Part shown: one piece after another, positions 12,760 through 24,765 of the stretch
Numbering within the stretch: position 1 is the stretch's first letter
Layout: each line of letters opens with the position of its first letter
Source of the DNA: Diadophis punctatus similis
Lineage: Eukaryota > Chordata > Lepidosauria > Squamata > Dipsadidae
Direction: 5' to 3'
DNA: 64,000 nucleotides
NCBI GenBank assembly: GCA_023053685.1
Contig: JALIGW010000032.1
Coordinates: forward strand, 4,544,843-4,608,842
Translations under genes and position numbers: made by a program
Notes under the pieces: model-generated
What the model was told of the DNA's origin: nothing
Databases searched by the model: none
Seen by the model: only the letters and a program-made list of their open reading frames with translations

Positions 12760-13671
12760 TACAGCCAGTCCTTGACTTACAACAGTGACCATTCAAAGTT
12801 ACAACGGCACTGAAAAAAGTGACTTATGGCCATTTTTCACACTTACAACCGTTGCAGCACCCCCACAGTCACGTGATTTACATTCGGATGCTCGACAACT
12901 GACTCACATTTACAACAGTCACAGCATCCCGGGGGTCACGCAATCCCCTTTTGTGACCGTCTGACAAGCCAAGTCAGTGAGGATACCAGATTCACTTAAC
13001 AACCGTGTTACTAATTTAACTACTGCAGTGATTCACTTAACAAATGTGGCAAGAAAAGTTGTAAAATGGGACAAACTCGCTTAGCGACAGTAGTGGGTTC
13101 CTACCAGTGCGGTCCACTCTATAGCACCGGTAGCGGCCCGCTGGTGACGTCACAGTACCGGTGCGGTCAGTTGCCGGTGCCTGGGCGCCGTCATTTTTTT
13201 TTAAAAAATTAATTTTTTTAAAAAATTTCTTCTGCGTATGCCCAGAAGCCGAGTTTCCGGCACTGCTCATGCGCTGCCTTCCTACCCCACAGTGAGTCCA
13301 AGCAGGGGAGGATGGCTGAGGGAGCGTGTGAGACGCTGAAAGAACGGGCGGCAGGAGCTATCTCCATTCCCCTCCCTTCAGCAGTCCGAGAAGCCACGAA
13401 TGCGCGGTGATGATCCTAGGCATTTTTGTACGTTCGAGGCTTCTCGAGCTGCTGAGGGGAGGGGGAATGGGCAGCAGGACCTACCTCAGTTCTCCTCCCT
13501 TCAGCAGTCCGAGAAGCCACGCCTACCCGGTCACATGGCTGGCAAGCCACACCCACAAAATAAGCCACGCCCACGGAGTGGTAGTGGTAGTAAAAAAATT
13601 AGGAACCCTCCCCTGCTTAGTGACATGAATTTTTGGGCTCAATCGTGGTCATAACTCAAGGACTGCCTGTA
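12760..13671. mobile_element. TIR family T copy split by a hAT-type element
   Basis: Left part 12760-13087, right part 13616-13671, ending GACTGCCTGTA. The 528-bp insert between them is listed separately. Confidence 0.8.
13088..13615. mobile_element. hAT-type element, relative of 516-1149
   Basis: Ends CAGTAGTGGGTTCCTACC and TTAGGAACCCTCCCCTG, flanked by CTTAGCGA / CTTAGTGA (13080-13087, 13616-13623), an 8-bp duplication with one change. Confidence 0.85.
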
Positions 13672-14265
13672 CAACATTTCTAACACAGTTAGAACACAGT
13701 TCTATAAGTTTATACATTCTTCCCACAGCGACTACAGCGAAGTGGAATAAATGCAAACTTTTTAAATTTTTCTTCAGAGTTGCTTAAGGGTGTTGGGTGA
13801 AGGCATCCGAAGTGTTGGCACATGTTTCAAGGACTTGATGATTCAAGAATCCATTTCTGTACTCCGCTTGGTGTCTGGCCAAAGGAAGGACACCAGCCAA
13901 GTGGAAAAGTTAAATATTCAGCCTTAGTGGGATGGAATTAGCACCCTCAACTTGGCAGCTGCCACCGCTGCTGTTCAGAGCAACAGCTGCGAGAGTGCGC
14001 AAAGCCACATCTTGCCAGGAGAAGCCTCCATGTTGTGTAGCGAAGACAACTGAGCTCTCTGGCTGGTGGCATTTGGCTGTGACAACCTGCAGGGAGGGTT
14101 GTTCCCCCCCCCCCGCGTCCAGCAGAAATTTCAGGCTTGCTGGGGTCAGACCTGCTTCCAGTTATAGAAGGAATCCGATTGGCAAGTTTCTAGTCCCTAG
14201 TGACTTGGCCGTTTTTGATGAGCATAAAATGAAAGCGCTGAGATCACCGTTCATAGCTCGAGCTC
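13672..14265. other. Intergenic, no gene or repeat recognised
   Basis: Mixed sequence; a 119-codon frame at 13932-14291 has no recognisable domain and runs into a transposon. Confidence 0.4.
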
Positions 14266-15398
14266 AGGGGTATCAAGATGGATTTCTTTGAGGGCCGGAT
14301 CAGCATTGTAGTTCTCCTCCGTGGGCCATCTGGGGGGTGGGGGCTTGGGTAAGGTGACCAGACGTCCCGCTTTTGACGGGACAGTCCCGCTTTTTAATAA
14401 TTTGTCCCACGTCCCGCGGCGTTTCAAAAAAGTCCCGCTTTTTAAATTTGAATTTGCCCTGCACACCCCTCTGCCTCCTGCCTCGCCTGCCTCCTCCTGC
14501 CAGGTGGGGAGGGAGGGCAGTGAGAGGGGCAGCGGCAGTCTTGCCTGTTCGTCACCGCAGAGCCAAAGAAGCTGGTGGCGTTCTCGGCGCGGGGCTTCCC
14601 CCGCCCGCTTTCCCCGGCCGCCGGGATGCCGCCATTTGCGTTCTTTTGCCCTCTGTGCAAGCAGAACGCTTTGCGCATGCGCAGAGGGCAAAAGAACACA
14701 AATGGCAGCATCCCGGCGGGCGGGGGAAGCGGGCGGGGAAGCCCCTTGCCGCGAACGCCACCAGCTTCTTCAGCTCTGCGGCGATGAACAGGTAAGCCTG
14801 CGCCGGTAGAACCCACCCCTGGCTGCGATGAAGGGGGGTGTTTGGGGGGGTGCACAAAGCTGCAGGATAAGAGAGACGGACCCTCCCGTCTTGCTCCCCT
14901 AGAAACCTCCCCCCTGTCAATGGTGTCCCACTTTACAAATATTAAAATCTGGTCACCTTAAGCTTGGGGGAGTCAGGATGGATGCCTCCTGTAGCACCCT
15001 GCCAGCCAAAACGGGGCACTGGGGCCACGTGCGACCTCCCCACGCCCCGTTTTCAGCTTGGATGGCCTGCAGCACTTTGCCGGCCCAAACGAGGCACCAG
15101 GGGTGGGTGGGTGCACACGGCTCCTGTGCAGCCCGTTTTCAGCTTGGATGGCCTCCTGCAACACTTTGCCATCCAAAATGGATCATGCAGCGGCTGCGCG
15201 TGGCCCCCTCATGCCCCGTTTTGGCTGGCAAAGTGTTGCAGGAGGCCGTCCAGCTGAAAACGGGCTGGGCAGGAGCTGTGCCCCCCCGTGCCCCATTTTG
15301 GACCGGTCCGTTGCTATTTCCAGGCCGGCTCTGCAGGGCAGATTTAAGCACCCCAAAGGCCAGATCTGGCCCCCGGGCCCTGAGTTTGACGCCCCTGC
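14266..15398. mobile_element. hAT-type element with a second element nested in it
   Basis: Left end CAGGGGTATCAAGATGG, right end GAGTTTGACGCCCCTG. The 14350-14960 element sits inside. Repeated GCCAGCCAAAACGGGGC-type motifs fill the right half. A relative of the right end is at about 39560-39800. Confidence 0.65.
14350..14960. mobile_element. GC-rich hAT-type element (TAAGGTGACCAGA ends), shorter copy
   Basis: Inverted ends TAAGGTGACCAGACG and TCTGGTCACCTTA, flanked by GGCTTGGG / AGCTTGGG (7 of 8 match). Interior is very GC-rich and produces long spurious frames in several phases. Confidence 0.75.
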
Positions 15399-15510
15399 TC
15401 TATCTGAAAGACCCTGAAGTTTGGGCAAACAATTCTCGCTGGTGTTATTAAAAAAAACGGAGCCTTCCTGTATATGCTATATTTTGACAATTTTTAAGTA
15501 TTTTACAGAA

Positions 15511-15714
15511 TTAGGGTAGACCTCCACTTACAATCACAATTAAGCACAAAATATCTGTTGCTAACCAAGACAGTTGTTAGGTGTCCCGGGGTCACGTGAT
15601 CCCCCTTTGCAACCTTCTGACAAGCAAAGTCAACGGGGAAGCCAGATTCACTTAACAACCGTGTGACTCACTTAACAACTGCAGTGATTCACTTAATGAC
15701 TGTGGCACGAAAGC
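15511..15714. mobile_element. TIR family T, partial
   Basis: Left end AGGGTAGACCTCCACTTAC, stops at the next element. Confidence 0.65.
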
Positions 15715-15951
15715 AAGGGTGAAATTCAAAATTTTTACTACCAGTTCTGTGGGCGTGGTGTGGTGGGCGTGGTGTGGCTTGGTGGGCGTGGCTTGGTGGG
15801 CGTGGCAGGGGAAGGATACTGCAAAATCCCCATTCCCTCCCCACTCTGGGGCCAGCCAGAGTTGGTATTTGCCGGTTCTCCGAACTACTCAAAATTTCCA
15901 CTACCGGTTCTCCAGAACCTGTCAGAACCTGCTGAATTTCGCCCCTGCAAG
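15715..15951. mobile_element. Short hAT-type element (GGGTGAAATTC ends)
   Basis: Ends CAAGGGTGAAATTC and GAATTTCGCCCCTG. The interior is tandem GTGGGCGTGG-type units of about 14-20 bases. Confidence 0.7.
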
Positions 15952-16017
15952 AAAGCCTTCCTAGATTATACAAATGCTAATTTTTAACTTAACCGGGTTA
16001 AGTTGTTTCCCGAGGTA

Positions 16018-16905
16018 GATTTAACAAAATAACAGAGTTGGAAGGGACCTTACAAAAGAGTTCACCACTCTTTGCGGCTTTGCGGACCAACGGAGGGTGG
16101 GTGGGTGATGAGAGGGTCTAGTTCCATGCAAGCGGCCGGCAAGCACATGCATGTGCACACAGCTCCATTTGTGCACGTGGCGTGCAAGCACGCCTGCTGC
16201 TCACTTAAAGGGAGTGCGCGCTTGCCCGCTGCTCGTGCAGGTGAGGATGTGCGTGCATGCACTCACCAGCCATTTCCGTGGCCCAGTTACAAACCCCTCA
16301 TGGCCCACTAGTGGGTCACGTCCCACAGGTTGGGGACCCTTGTTCTAGTCCAACTCCCTGCTCAAGCAGGAGACTCTATGCTCGTGATGGCGAACCTATG
16401 GCATGCATGCCAGAGGTGCCACACAGCACCCTCTCTGTGGGCACGTGAGTCAACGCCCCAGTTTATCTCCGCCGCGCATGCATGTGCACCTCCCACCAGC
16501 CAGCTGGTCTTTGAATCTCTACTGCGCAGGCACGGGGTGTGGGGTGTGTGCAGGGGTCCCGTGTGCATGTGCAGGGGTGGGGCGTGTACGTGGGGGCTGC
16601 ACGTGCATTGCACTTTGGAGGTTTGCATGCATTCATGCATGCATTGCATGTGCGCTTTTGGCACTCGGTCCGGAAAAGGTTAGCCATCACTGCCCTATAC
16701 CATTTCGTACAAGTGGTTGTCCAATCTCTTCTTAAAAACCTCCAGTGTTGGAGCATTCACAACTTCTGAAGGCAAGCTGTTCCACATGTTAATTGTTCTC
16801 ACTGGTTTATATCCAGTTTTCCTCCAAAAGATTATGGAGATACACACAGTCCTCCTTGCCTTCAATTTTTCACCTTTACAATTAACCCCAAGGAGGGTGG
16901 TTTTG
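16018..16905 (-). mobile_element. CR1 LINE 3' region, twice interrupted
   Basis: Minus-strand CR1. A first insert runs from about 16050 to 16343 (ends like CACCACTCTTTGCGGC and GGTTGGGGACCCTTG). A second insert is element A copy 3 at 16381-16692. Confidence 0.8.
16381..16692. mobile_element. hAT-type element A, copy 3, in CR1
   Basis: Ends GTGATGGCGAACC and GCCATCACTG. The right flank CCCTATAC is the complement of GTATAGGG, the site used by copy 1. The left flank ACTCTATG has decayed. Confidence 0.75.
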
Positions 16906-17002
16906 AGTTAAGAAAGAAGGTAGTTTGTTTCCAGGCCATTTTTAGGTGGTCCTAGTTTTATCAAACATTGCTTTAATCGTTACACATCACTGTTTCTTGA
17001 TG

Positions 17003-17245
17003 TCTTAGATCATCATCTTCATTTAACGACCCCATAATCCCTTGGGGGCTAGAGTCTGGGCAACTGAATGGAGCTAGCAGAATGTTTTAATGGCCAGATG
17101 CCCTTCCCGTTACCAATGCGGAGTTTTGTTCAGCAGATATATTCTCAGTATGCCCGGAGAGAGAAATATCTGCCTCTACCTAGGATTGAACTCCCAGCCT
17201 CCTGATTGTGAGGCGAGAGCTCCACCTCTAGGCCACTGCACCACT
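17003..17245. repeat. Dispersed repeat R2, copy 1
   Basis: About 240 bases, nearly identical to 43130-43372 (shared CATAATCCCTTG, ATGCGGAGTTTTGTTCAGCA, GAGGCGAGAGCTCCACCTCT). A partial copy is fused to a CR1 tail at 24640-24705. Family not identified. Confidence 0.75.
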
Positions 17246-17266
17246 CTGCCTCTTGATGTCTTAGAT

Positions 17267-17988
17267 CAGTGTTTCCCAAACTTTTGACATATGTGTACCC
17301 CTTCTATAATTTTCGTAACGCTGAGTACCCCTCATAAAAAACATATGCTTTAATAAAAATCAGGTTCTTTTAGAATTGAAATTGATTCGTCGTTAATTTC
17401 ATTATTTCCTGTTCGTTGATTGCTACTACAATTATTACTTTCTTTCGGTTTAGTAGTTCCAGATTTCAACCAGCGATCCATAATCTCTGTTAGGGATAAA
17501 AATTGTATTTTATAAAAATAATCAAAATCAGTGGAACTTACTAAAGCACGATAACAGGCGCCCGGAACTAACTATTAAAGAAGTAAGTTGTCTCTGTAAC
17601 AAAGTGCAGTATATTCACGCCGTGTCACGCCTCACAAGACTGTCTAACGACTGTTAGATAACACTGCAATTCTCCGGCGTTTAAACAGCTCCGCGGCTCA
17701 ACGTCAACTGTTAATGTTCCCGCAGTTTAAAAATGGCCGAACCCGAGCTGCGCGAAGGATGCGCAGAAGTTCCTGCCATAATGAGTTGCGATATGATGTA
17801 CGATGGCCCCAGTTCCCATGTAAAAACTGCGATACGCGCCTATTTCTTTCCTTGTTCTGTGGGCGCAGCTAAGCACGGTGCAGTGGATATTCCCACGTGA
17901 TCCCCACCAAACTCTGGTGCAACGCGTACCCCCACCAAACTCTTCCCGTACCCCTGGGGGTACGCGTACCACACTTTGGGAAACACTG
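17267..17988. mobile_element. 722-bp hAT-type element just upstream of MYORG
   Basis: Perfect ends CAGTGTTTCCCAAAC and the matching inverted end TTTGGGAAACACTG, with exact 8-bp duplication TCTTAGAT (17259-17266, 17989-17996). No transposase frame. It ends about 90 bases before the MYORG splice acceptor. Confidence 0.9.
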
Positions 17989-18061
17989 TCTTAGATGACG
18001 TGGGCTATTAAGAGAATATCTTAGCTGACCTTTCTTCAACCTTCTTCAGCTTTTTGTCTTT

Positions 18062-18271
18062 CCTTCTTTTTTTGGCAGATAATGGCGATCTGTTCAGTGT
18101 CCTTCTTCAGGTGGGACAAATGCCTTGGTCGAAGGAGGTGAATGAGCTGGCCAGCCACTCCTGAAGAAGCAGGTGAAGGTAGACCATCACCCAGCATCTA
18201 TGTTTCCAGCCTTGCACCCAAACTCAGAGACGGGCCCTGCCTTGGGAAGCAGTCCGACATAAGAGGGGACG
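18062..18271 (+). other. MYORG: MYORG 5' leader with splice acceptor
   Basis: A pyrimidine-rich run ends in CAG at about 18078, and the following 190 bases lead into the MYORG start codon. This looks like the intron end plus 5' UTR of the coding exon. The first exon and promoter were not located. They may lie to the left, beyond the hAT-like element at 17267-17988. Confidence 0.5.
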
Positions 18272-20308
18272 ATGTATACCTTCCTGCCGGAGAACTTCAC
18301 TCCGGTGAAGCAGAAGCCAGCCAAAGAGCTGAAGCCCATGATCAGTGCCATTGTGGTGGGCCTTATGTTGTTCATTGCCGCCGTGGTGGCGTGGTGCTAC
18401 TACGTGGCGTCCCTTCGGAAGGCAGAAAGGCTCAAGACAGCTGAGATGGATTTGCGGCAGGACGGCTTCACCATCAAGAACCAGAATGGCGAGGTGGTTT
18501 TCAAGGTAGCCTTCCAGTCAGGGCTTCTGGACCTGGAGTCCTGCTCCAGGGAAGGGGCCAATTTAACCTGCACACGGACCGACAAAGGGAAAGTCAACTT
18601 CTTCATCAAGATTGTCAACCCCAAGAACACCGTGATCTGCTACCGTGTGCGCTGGGAAGAGTTTGTGGCGGACACGGTGGTGGATCATAAAATGTTCTGG
18701 GGGGATGCCCTCTGGTATGGGGGCTGTGAGATGAGTGTCCAGCATTGGCCAATCAAGCTGCCCGGATACCAGGAACCCATGCCTTTTGTGACCAGCGATG
18801 TCTATTCTTTTCGGAACAGTTTTGGAGGCATCTTAGAGAGGTACTGGTTGTCTTCCAAAGCTGCGGCCATCAAGATCAACGATTCGGTGCCCTTCCACCT
18901 TGGGTTCAACGCCACGGAACCCTCCCTCGTCTTCCAAGCCAGGTATAAAGACTCACCTTACAAACCTCCGTTGGGTCAGCAGCCTTTTCCTGAGCTGAGT
19001 TACCGGGTGTGCATAGGTTCCGACGTCACCTCCATCCACAAATACATGGTGCGGAAGTACTTCTACAAGCCGTCCAAGATACCTTCAAGAAACGCCTTCA
19101 GGTACCCCATCTGGTCCACCTGGGCCTTGTACAAAAACGACATTGACCAGGAGAAACTCCTGCGTTTTGCCGAAAACATCAAGAAGTACAAGTTCAACTG
19201 CAGCCATATCGAGATTGACGATACCTACACCCAAGCATACGGCGACTTTGACTTTGACGTAGCCAAGTTCCCCAACATGACCGAAACCTTCAAGAAACTC
19301 CGAGAGGACGGCTTTCAGATCACCCTTTGGACCCACCCGTTCATCAATTACAATTCCTTGAATTTTGGGGTGGGGATAGAGAAACAGCTGTTCATCAAGG
19401 AACCCACCGGACGGCTGCCTGCCATGGTGGAGTGGTGGAACGGCATCGGCGCCATCTTGGATTTCACCAACCCTGCCGCCCGAGATTGGTTCCAGAGCCA
19501 GCTGAGACAACTCCGCAATAAATACGGCATCTCCTCCTTCAAATTTGATGCCGGAGAGATCAGCTACCTTCCCAAACAGTTTAGCACCTTCCGACCTTTG
19601 TCAGATCCCAGTATCTGGTCCAGGCGCTACACAGAAATGGCCATTCCGTTTTACGAACTGGCGGAGGTCAGGGTGGGCTATCAATCGCAGAATATCTCGT
19701 GTTTTTTCAGGATCATTGACCGGGATTCCGTGTGGGGCTACGAACTTGGCCTGAAGTCCTTGATCCCCACTGTCCTGACCATCAGCATGTTGGGGTACCC
19801 GTTTATATCGGCCGACATGATTGGAGGGAATTTCTTACCCAACAAAACCGATGGGGCTTTGGAAATCCCGGACCGGGAACTCTACATCCGTTGGCTGGAG
19901 CTGTCCGCCTTCATGCCATCCATGCAGTTCTCCATCCCTCCTTGGCTCTATGATAAGGAGGTTGTCGAAATCGCCCTCAAGTTCACCAAGCTTCACGAGT
20001 CCTTGGTGGCCCCTCTCTTGCTGGAACTGGCCGGGGAGATCACCAACACGGGGGATCCCATCATACGGCCTATCTGGTGGATCTCTCCCGGGGACGAGTC
20101 TGCTCACAAAATCGATTCCCAGTTTCTCATCGGAGACACCTTGATGGTGGCTCCGGTCTTGGAGATGGGCAAACAGGAACGGGATATCTACATCCCGGCG
20201 GGCAAATGGCGGAGTTACAAAGGAGAGCTGTTTGAGAAGACTCCCACCTTGATCACGGACTACCCAGTGGATCTGGATGAAGTGGCTTACTTTGTCTGGG
20301 TCTCCTAA
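18272..20308 (+). CDS. MYORG: MYORG, GH31-family glycosidase (type II membrane protein), intact
   Basis: Single-exon reading frame of 678 residues. It matches MYORG (myogenesis-regulating glycosidase, an ER/Golgi alpha-galactosidase-type GH31 enzyme) along its length. Residues 1-22 are a short cytosolic end starting MYTFLPENF, residues about 23-45 are the membrane anchor, and the rest is the lumenal glycosidase. The catalytic nucleophile is Asp426 in FKFDAGE. The aspartate in RIIDRD (about residue 483) fits the published acid/base by its spacing of 57. The start at 18272 is supported by an in-frame TAA four codons upstream and an A at -3. A splice acceptor (polypyrimidine-CAG, about 18078) lies in the 5' leader, so an upstream non-coding exon is likely. 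The human protein as I recall it has about 35 extra N-terminal residues, absent here. Residues 529-674 are almost identical to the second copy at 29853-31919. Confidence 0.95.
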   Translation: MYTFLPENFTPVKQKPAKELKPMISAIVVGLMLFIAAVVAWCYYVASLRKAERLKTAEMDLRQDGFTIKNQNGEVVFKVAFQSGLLDLESCSREGANLTCTRTDKGKVNFFIKIVNPKNTVICYRVRWEEFVADTVVDHKMFWGDALWYGGCEMSVQHWPIKLPGYQEPMPFVTSDVYSFRNSFGGILERYWLSSKAAAIKINDSVPFHLGFNATEPSLVFQARYKDSPYKPPLGQQPFPELSYRVCIGSDVTSIHKYMVRKYFYKPSKIPSRNAFRYPIWSTWALYKNDIDQEKLLRFAENIKKYKFNCSHIEIDDTYTQAYGDFDFDVAKFPNMTETFKKLREDGFQITLWTHPFINYNSLNFGVGIEKQLFIKEPTGRLPAMVEWWNGIGAILDFTNPAARDWFQSQLRQLRNKYGISSFKFDAGEISYLPKQFSTFRPLSDPSIWSRRYTEMAIPFYELAEVRVGYQSQNISCFFRIIDRDSVWGYELGLKSLIPTVLTISMLGYPFISADMIGGNFLPNKTDGALEIPDRELYIRWLELSAFMPSMQFSIPPWLYDKEVVEIALKFTKLHESLVAPLLLELAGEITNTGDPIIRPIWWISPGDESAHKIDSQFLIGDTLMVAPVLEMGKQERDIYIPAGKWRSYKGELFEKTPTLITDYPVDLDEVAYFVWVS

Positions 20309-20466
20309 GCTGCCTCCGTGGATCTGTCTAAAGATCACAAAAGTCACCTTGCCTTATTCTGATCATCCTAACCCGAAATAATTCTAATTGGTTCAGAAGG
20401 TCGAAAGGGAAAACAGGATAGAGTTGCCCGTTAATTCTTCAAATCAAAACTGAACAATGGGCGTGC

Positions 20467-20472
20467 AATAAA
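20467..20472 (+). terminator. MYORG: AATAAA poly(A) signal for MYORG
   Basis: First AATAAA after the MYORG stop codon, about 160 bases downstream and before the TIR element at 20493. This gives a short 3' UTR if used. Confidence 0.5.
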
Positions 20473-20492
20473 ATAGCCCGCTAAAAGTTGAA

Positions 20493-20870
20493 TATAGGTA
20501 GTCCTCTACTTACAACCCCAATTGAGCCTGAAATTTATGTCACTAAATGAGACAGTTTAGTGTTAAGTGAGTTTTGCCCCAATTTACGATATTTCTGGGC
20601 TCGGTTGTTAAGCGAGTCACTGCCATTAGTTAATAGCGGTTGTTAAATGAATCCAGCTCCACTATTGCGTGTCAGAAGGTCGCAAAAGGGACACGGCAAC
20701 TGTCATAAGTACATGCCAGTTGCCAAGCATCCACACTTTTATCCCGCGACTGTGGGAAAGCTGCAATGATTATAAATGTGAAAAAAAATGGTCCTAAGCC
20801 ACTGTTTTCAGTGCTGTTATAACTTTGAACGGTCACTAAGGGAATTGTTGTAAGTCGAGGATTACCTGTA
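20493..20870. mobile_element. TIR family T, full copy
   Basis: Begins TATAGGTAGTCCTCTACTTAC, ends GAGGATTACCTGTA. It lies 20 bases after the MYORG poly(A) signal. Confidence 0.8.
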
Positions 20871-21339
20871 TTGTCACCAAATTTGCACACAGCAGCAATA
20901 GGCCTCATTCGGACGCTGAGAACCGTTGTTTCTGAATTGTGTGTGTGTGTTTGCACTCAAACTGTTGTCTTCCATTTTCTTCAAAGGTGGGGCTTATGAT
21001 GCCAAAAACCTTCAGCGATTTATCAATCATTTCACCTTCTAGTGTTTCTGGATGGTTTAACATCAGGAGGTGGGGAAAAGGGGAGGAATTTTACTAGAAG
21101 CTGCCGAGAATTTGCTCCCAAACGGGTTTTAAAGAGCAGCGAAAAGAAGTTTTGGAAAAATGTATAAGAATGTCAGCTCAACTAGGATGAACCGAATTGT
21201 TTTTAAATTGGGAAGGCATCTAATATTGTTCCAATCAAGGCTAACTACAGGAGGGAGAGGTTAAAAAAGAAATCAGGAAGGGGGGTCACACATACATGAT
21301 AAAAAAACCCCTCGTTTTTACACGTGCCACACATACAAC

Positions 21340-21733
21340 ACAGGCGGTCCTCGACTTATGACCACAATTGAGCCCAAAATTTCCATTGCCAGGGGAGACA
21401 GTTAAATGAGTTTTGCCCCCTTTTACGACCTTTCTTGCTACTGTGGTTAAGTGAATCCCTGCAGTTGTTAACTCAGTCACACGGTTGTTAAGTGAATCCG
21501 GCTTCCCCATTGACTTTGCTTGTCAGAACGTCGCAAAAAGGGACGTCACAAGCCCAGGACACTGCAACTGTCATAAGTACATGCCAGTTGCCAAGCCTTT
21601 GAATTCTGATCATGTGACCACGGAGCGGCTGCAACGGTCGTAAGGGTGAAAACGGTCATGTCACTTTTTTTCAGTGCCGTTGTAACTTTGAACGGTCACT
21701 AAACAAACTGTTGTAAGTTGAGGACTACCTCTG
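21340..21733. mobile_element. TIR family T, full copy
   Basis: Ends ACAGGCGGTCCTCGACTTAT and GTTGAGGACTACCT. Confidence 0.8.
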
Positions 21734-22384
21734 TGTGTAAAAAGCTGGGCTTCCCACGATCGTGACTACCAACCCTTTTCAAATCCCTCCCTGGAGACTT
21801 CTTGGCTATAGCACAACCAGCCTTAAGTTTTAAAACACCGTAAGCTATTATTTGTTTTCCTAAAGGGAATAACTTGAATTAATACAGGGATATATTGATA
21901 GAAATGCGGGGATTCTGATTTTCGAAGGAGGCTGTTATCCAAGGAATGAACTAGCCACGTAGGCAGTGGTGGGATTCAAATAATTTAACAAGCGGTTCAC
22001 CTGAACCGGTGCAAACCGGCTAAATCAATTCTCTGCACAAAAGTTTGATTAAAGGCCTGGGCTGGTTCCTTGGCTCTAGGCTTTGGGAAAGATAGAAAGG
22101 CTGTGGATTTGCCTTATATTTTCCAGTTTTGCACCTCAGAGGCTTTTAGAGATTGCTTCAGTTGTGTGGAATTCTGGGACTTGTAGTTCCCACACATCTG
22201 GGAGGCTACCTGTTGGGGAGAGATTCAGTTGTTTGTCCCTCCCTCTGCTAGTGACTTTCTTATCCAGGCAACTGACCCACAAAAATCCATCCATGCACAA
22301 TATAGTTAGAATTTCACTCACAGTATCTGGTAAGATCCAATTTAGAAGAGAATACTTGTAGCTCTGGGTTGAACCGTGGAACTC

Positions 22385-23260
22385 TCTGAGTTTCATTATT
22401 TTCTTGCAGACGTTTCACGACCCAACTAGGGAGCATCATCAGTGCCAGGAGTGGGGGGGGGTTGACCTCTGTTTATATGCAGGTGGCTTGCCCTGTTAGT
22501 GTTGGTGGGAGCGTTGTTTTCTTTTTAGTGGCTCCTTGACTAGGCTGTTGTTCTCTGTTACTTTATTTGTCTGTCGATCCACAGGCATATAGAGATAAAT
22601 AGCATCTACACACCATTCCAGAGAGATAATTAAAAAGCTAAACAAAAAGGAAACAAAAAGACCAAAATACCTCCTTACCAGTAATCAATACCCAGATAAA
22701 TAGAGATGAACACAAAGATTAATACTATACCAACAGTCAAGAAGTAAACAATATGCCAATCAAGGAACTATCAACTCGGACAAACAACCAAACAGCCTAA
22801 TCAAGGAACCAACAACAACACTCGCACCAACACTGACAGGACAAGTCATTAGTATATAAACAGAGAGCAAACCCCACTCTGTTCTAGCACTGATAAAGTC
22901 ACCTAGTTGGGTAATGAAAAGTCCATAAACAAATCACTTACTTCAGAGAGCACTAAGAAACACACTGTCTTCCTTCTCCTCCTCTCTGCAAACTCTACTC
23001 CCTTCTAGCACTGATGATGTTACCTGGTTGGGTCATGAAATGTCTGCATGAAAACCACCAAGGTCAGAGAGCATCAAGGACCCCACAGTCCTCCTCCTCC
23101 TCCTCCTCCTCCTCCTCCTCCTCCTCCTCCTCCTCTTCCTCTTCTGCAAACCCTCCTCCCTTCTAGCACTGATCATGTTACCTCGTTGGGCCATGAAATG
23201 TCTGCAAGAAAACAGCCAAGCTCAGAAAGTACCAAGGAGCCCACAGTTCAACCCTGAGCT
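22385..23260. mobile_element. Penelope-like 3' remnant with hammerhead-like units, head-to-head
   Basis: A minus-strand part (22385-22556) abuts a plus-strand part (22560-23260). The plus part contains the CAGGCATATAGAGATAAAT region, also present in the 40005 copy, then three hammerhead-like units (about 22893, 23011, 23168) and a (CCT)n run at 23092-23135. The unit at 23011 keeps CTGATGA. Confidence 0.6.
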
Positions 23261-23606
23261 TCAAATATTCTCTTCTTTCCATAGAACAAACCAATTCTTG
23301 CTGTACCAAAAAAGAATTAAGAGTTCTCTTTCTGGAAGACGAATGTAACTTAGTGCAGTCCAGATACTATTAAAGTTTTGATTAAACTTGGCAAGAGTTT
23401 TTATTAATTCAGGAAGGGATTTAAGTTCCCATTGACCTACCTACAGTTCTGGGGTATGCTTGGAAAAACCAATGAAAGGTATTATTTTCATATCTCCTTG
23501 AGCTGAAGGTGTCTTGACAATTTTCCCCTCGCATTTCAGAAGGTACCATAATTAGATTGCTGAAATCCAAAATATACCTTGAGGACAGCAAGGAGTCTGA
23601 GAAGAT

Positions 23607-23996
23607 TACAGGTAGTCCTCGACTTACGACCACAATTGAGCCCAAAATTTATGTTGCTAAGTGAGACATTCATTAAGTGCGTTTTTGCCCCATTTTATGA
23701 CCTCTCTTGCCACTGTTGTTAAGTGAACCACTGCAGTGGTAAAGTTAGTAACACCGTTGTTCAGTGAATCCGGCTTCCCCATTGATTTTGCTTGTCAGGA
23801 GGTCATAAAAGCGGATCACGTGAACCCGGGGCACTGCGACCGTCATAAATATGAACCGGTTGCCCGGCATCTGAATTTTGAAAGAGATGCTGCAAAGGTC
23901 ATAAATGTGAAAAACGGTTGTAAGTCCCGTTTTTCAGCACCGTTGCAATTTTGAATGGTCACTAAATGAATGGTTGTAAGTCGAGGACTACCTGTA
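23607..23996. mobile_element. TIR family T, full copy
   Basis: Near-perfect ends TACAGGTAGTCCTCGACTTA and TAAGTCGAGGACTACCTGTA. Confidence 0.88.
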
Positions 23997-24765
23997 ATCT
24001 CCTGTTGTCGTCTTGCCCACATCTAGGGTTCTGCACTTCTTATCACAACTGAACAGATGTAGGACTTGCAAAGCAATGCCACAGAAAATACAGATCTACC
24101 ATCTGGGAATAGAAAAGATTGAGGAAACCCAGAGAAGGATGAAGATGCTAATCACAGTTGGCCAAATAAAATATTCAATTCGATTCAAGTGGGGAAGGAG
24201 AGAGAGAAAGGTTTGTACAGTTCTGGATTGTGGAGAAATGAAAATGGAAAGGGAATATATTTTCCTCCTTCGTCATAAAATTAAAACCCCGTTGAGTGAG
24301 TCATTCATGTTTTTACGGTGAGTGGTGAGGACTTGTAATCTGTCCAGAGATTCTTATCAGGTGGATCAGAAGTTTAATAAATAATAATGTTAATGCTGCC
24401 TGGTCTGATTCCTTTTGGAACTGAGATAAAAATGAGGGGGGGGATTTGAAATAATGACTTTTGGGGGGGAGAAATAAACCTCTCTTTAATATTAAACATC
24501 TGCAACTTCCCCATATCATAGCTTGTCAATTGTTGTTTTAATTTGGACCAAAGGGGATCAGTTTTTAACAGATTAACAGAGTTGGAAGGGACCCTACAGG
24601 TCATCTAGTCCAACCCCCTGCCCAAGCAGGAGACCCTTACATCTGCCTCTACCTAGGATCGAACTCACAACCTCCTGATTGTGAGGCAAGAGCTCCACCT
24701 GTGTAAGCTATGAAATGAATTTTCCCCAACTTGCCCCTTTCCAGAAATTTGGACTCACAAAATTA

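Noticed and set aside
14251..15451. Overlapping frames of 120-160 codons on both strands
   Set aside because: Same GC-rich transposon family and nested hAT-type element; no conserved motif.
24013..24321. 102-codon frame with Lys/Arg/Met-rich sequence
   Set aside because: No domain recognised, no splice context, ends in non-coding-looking sequence; cannot be supported.
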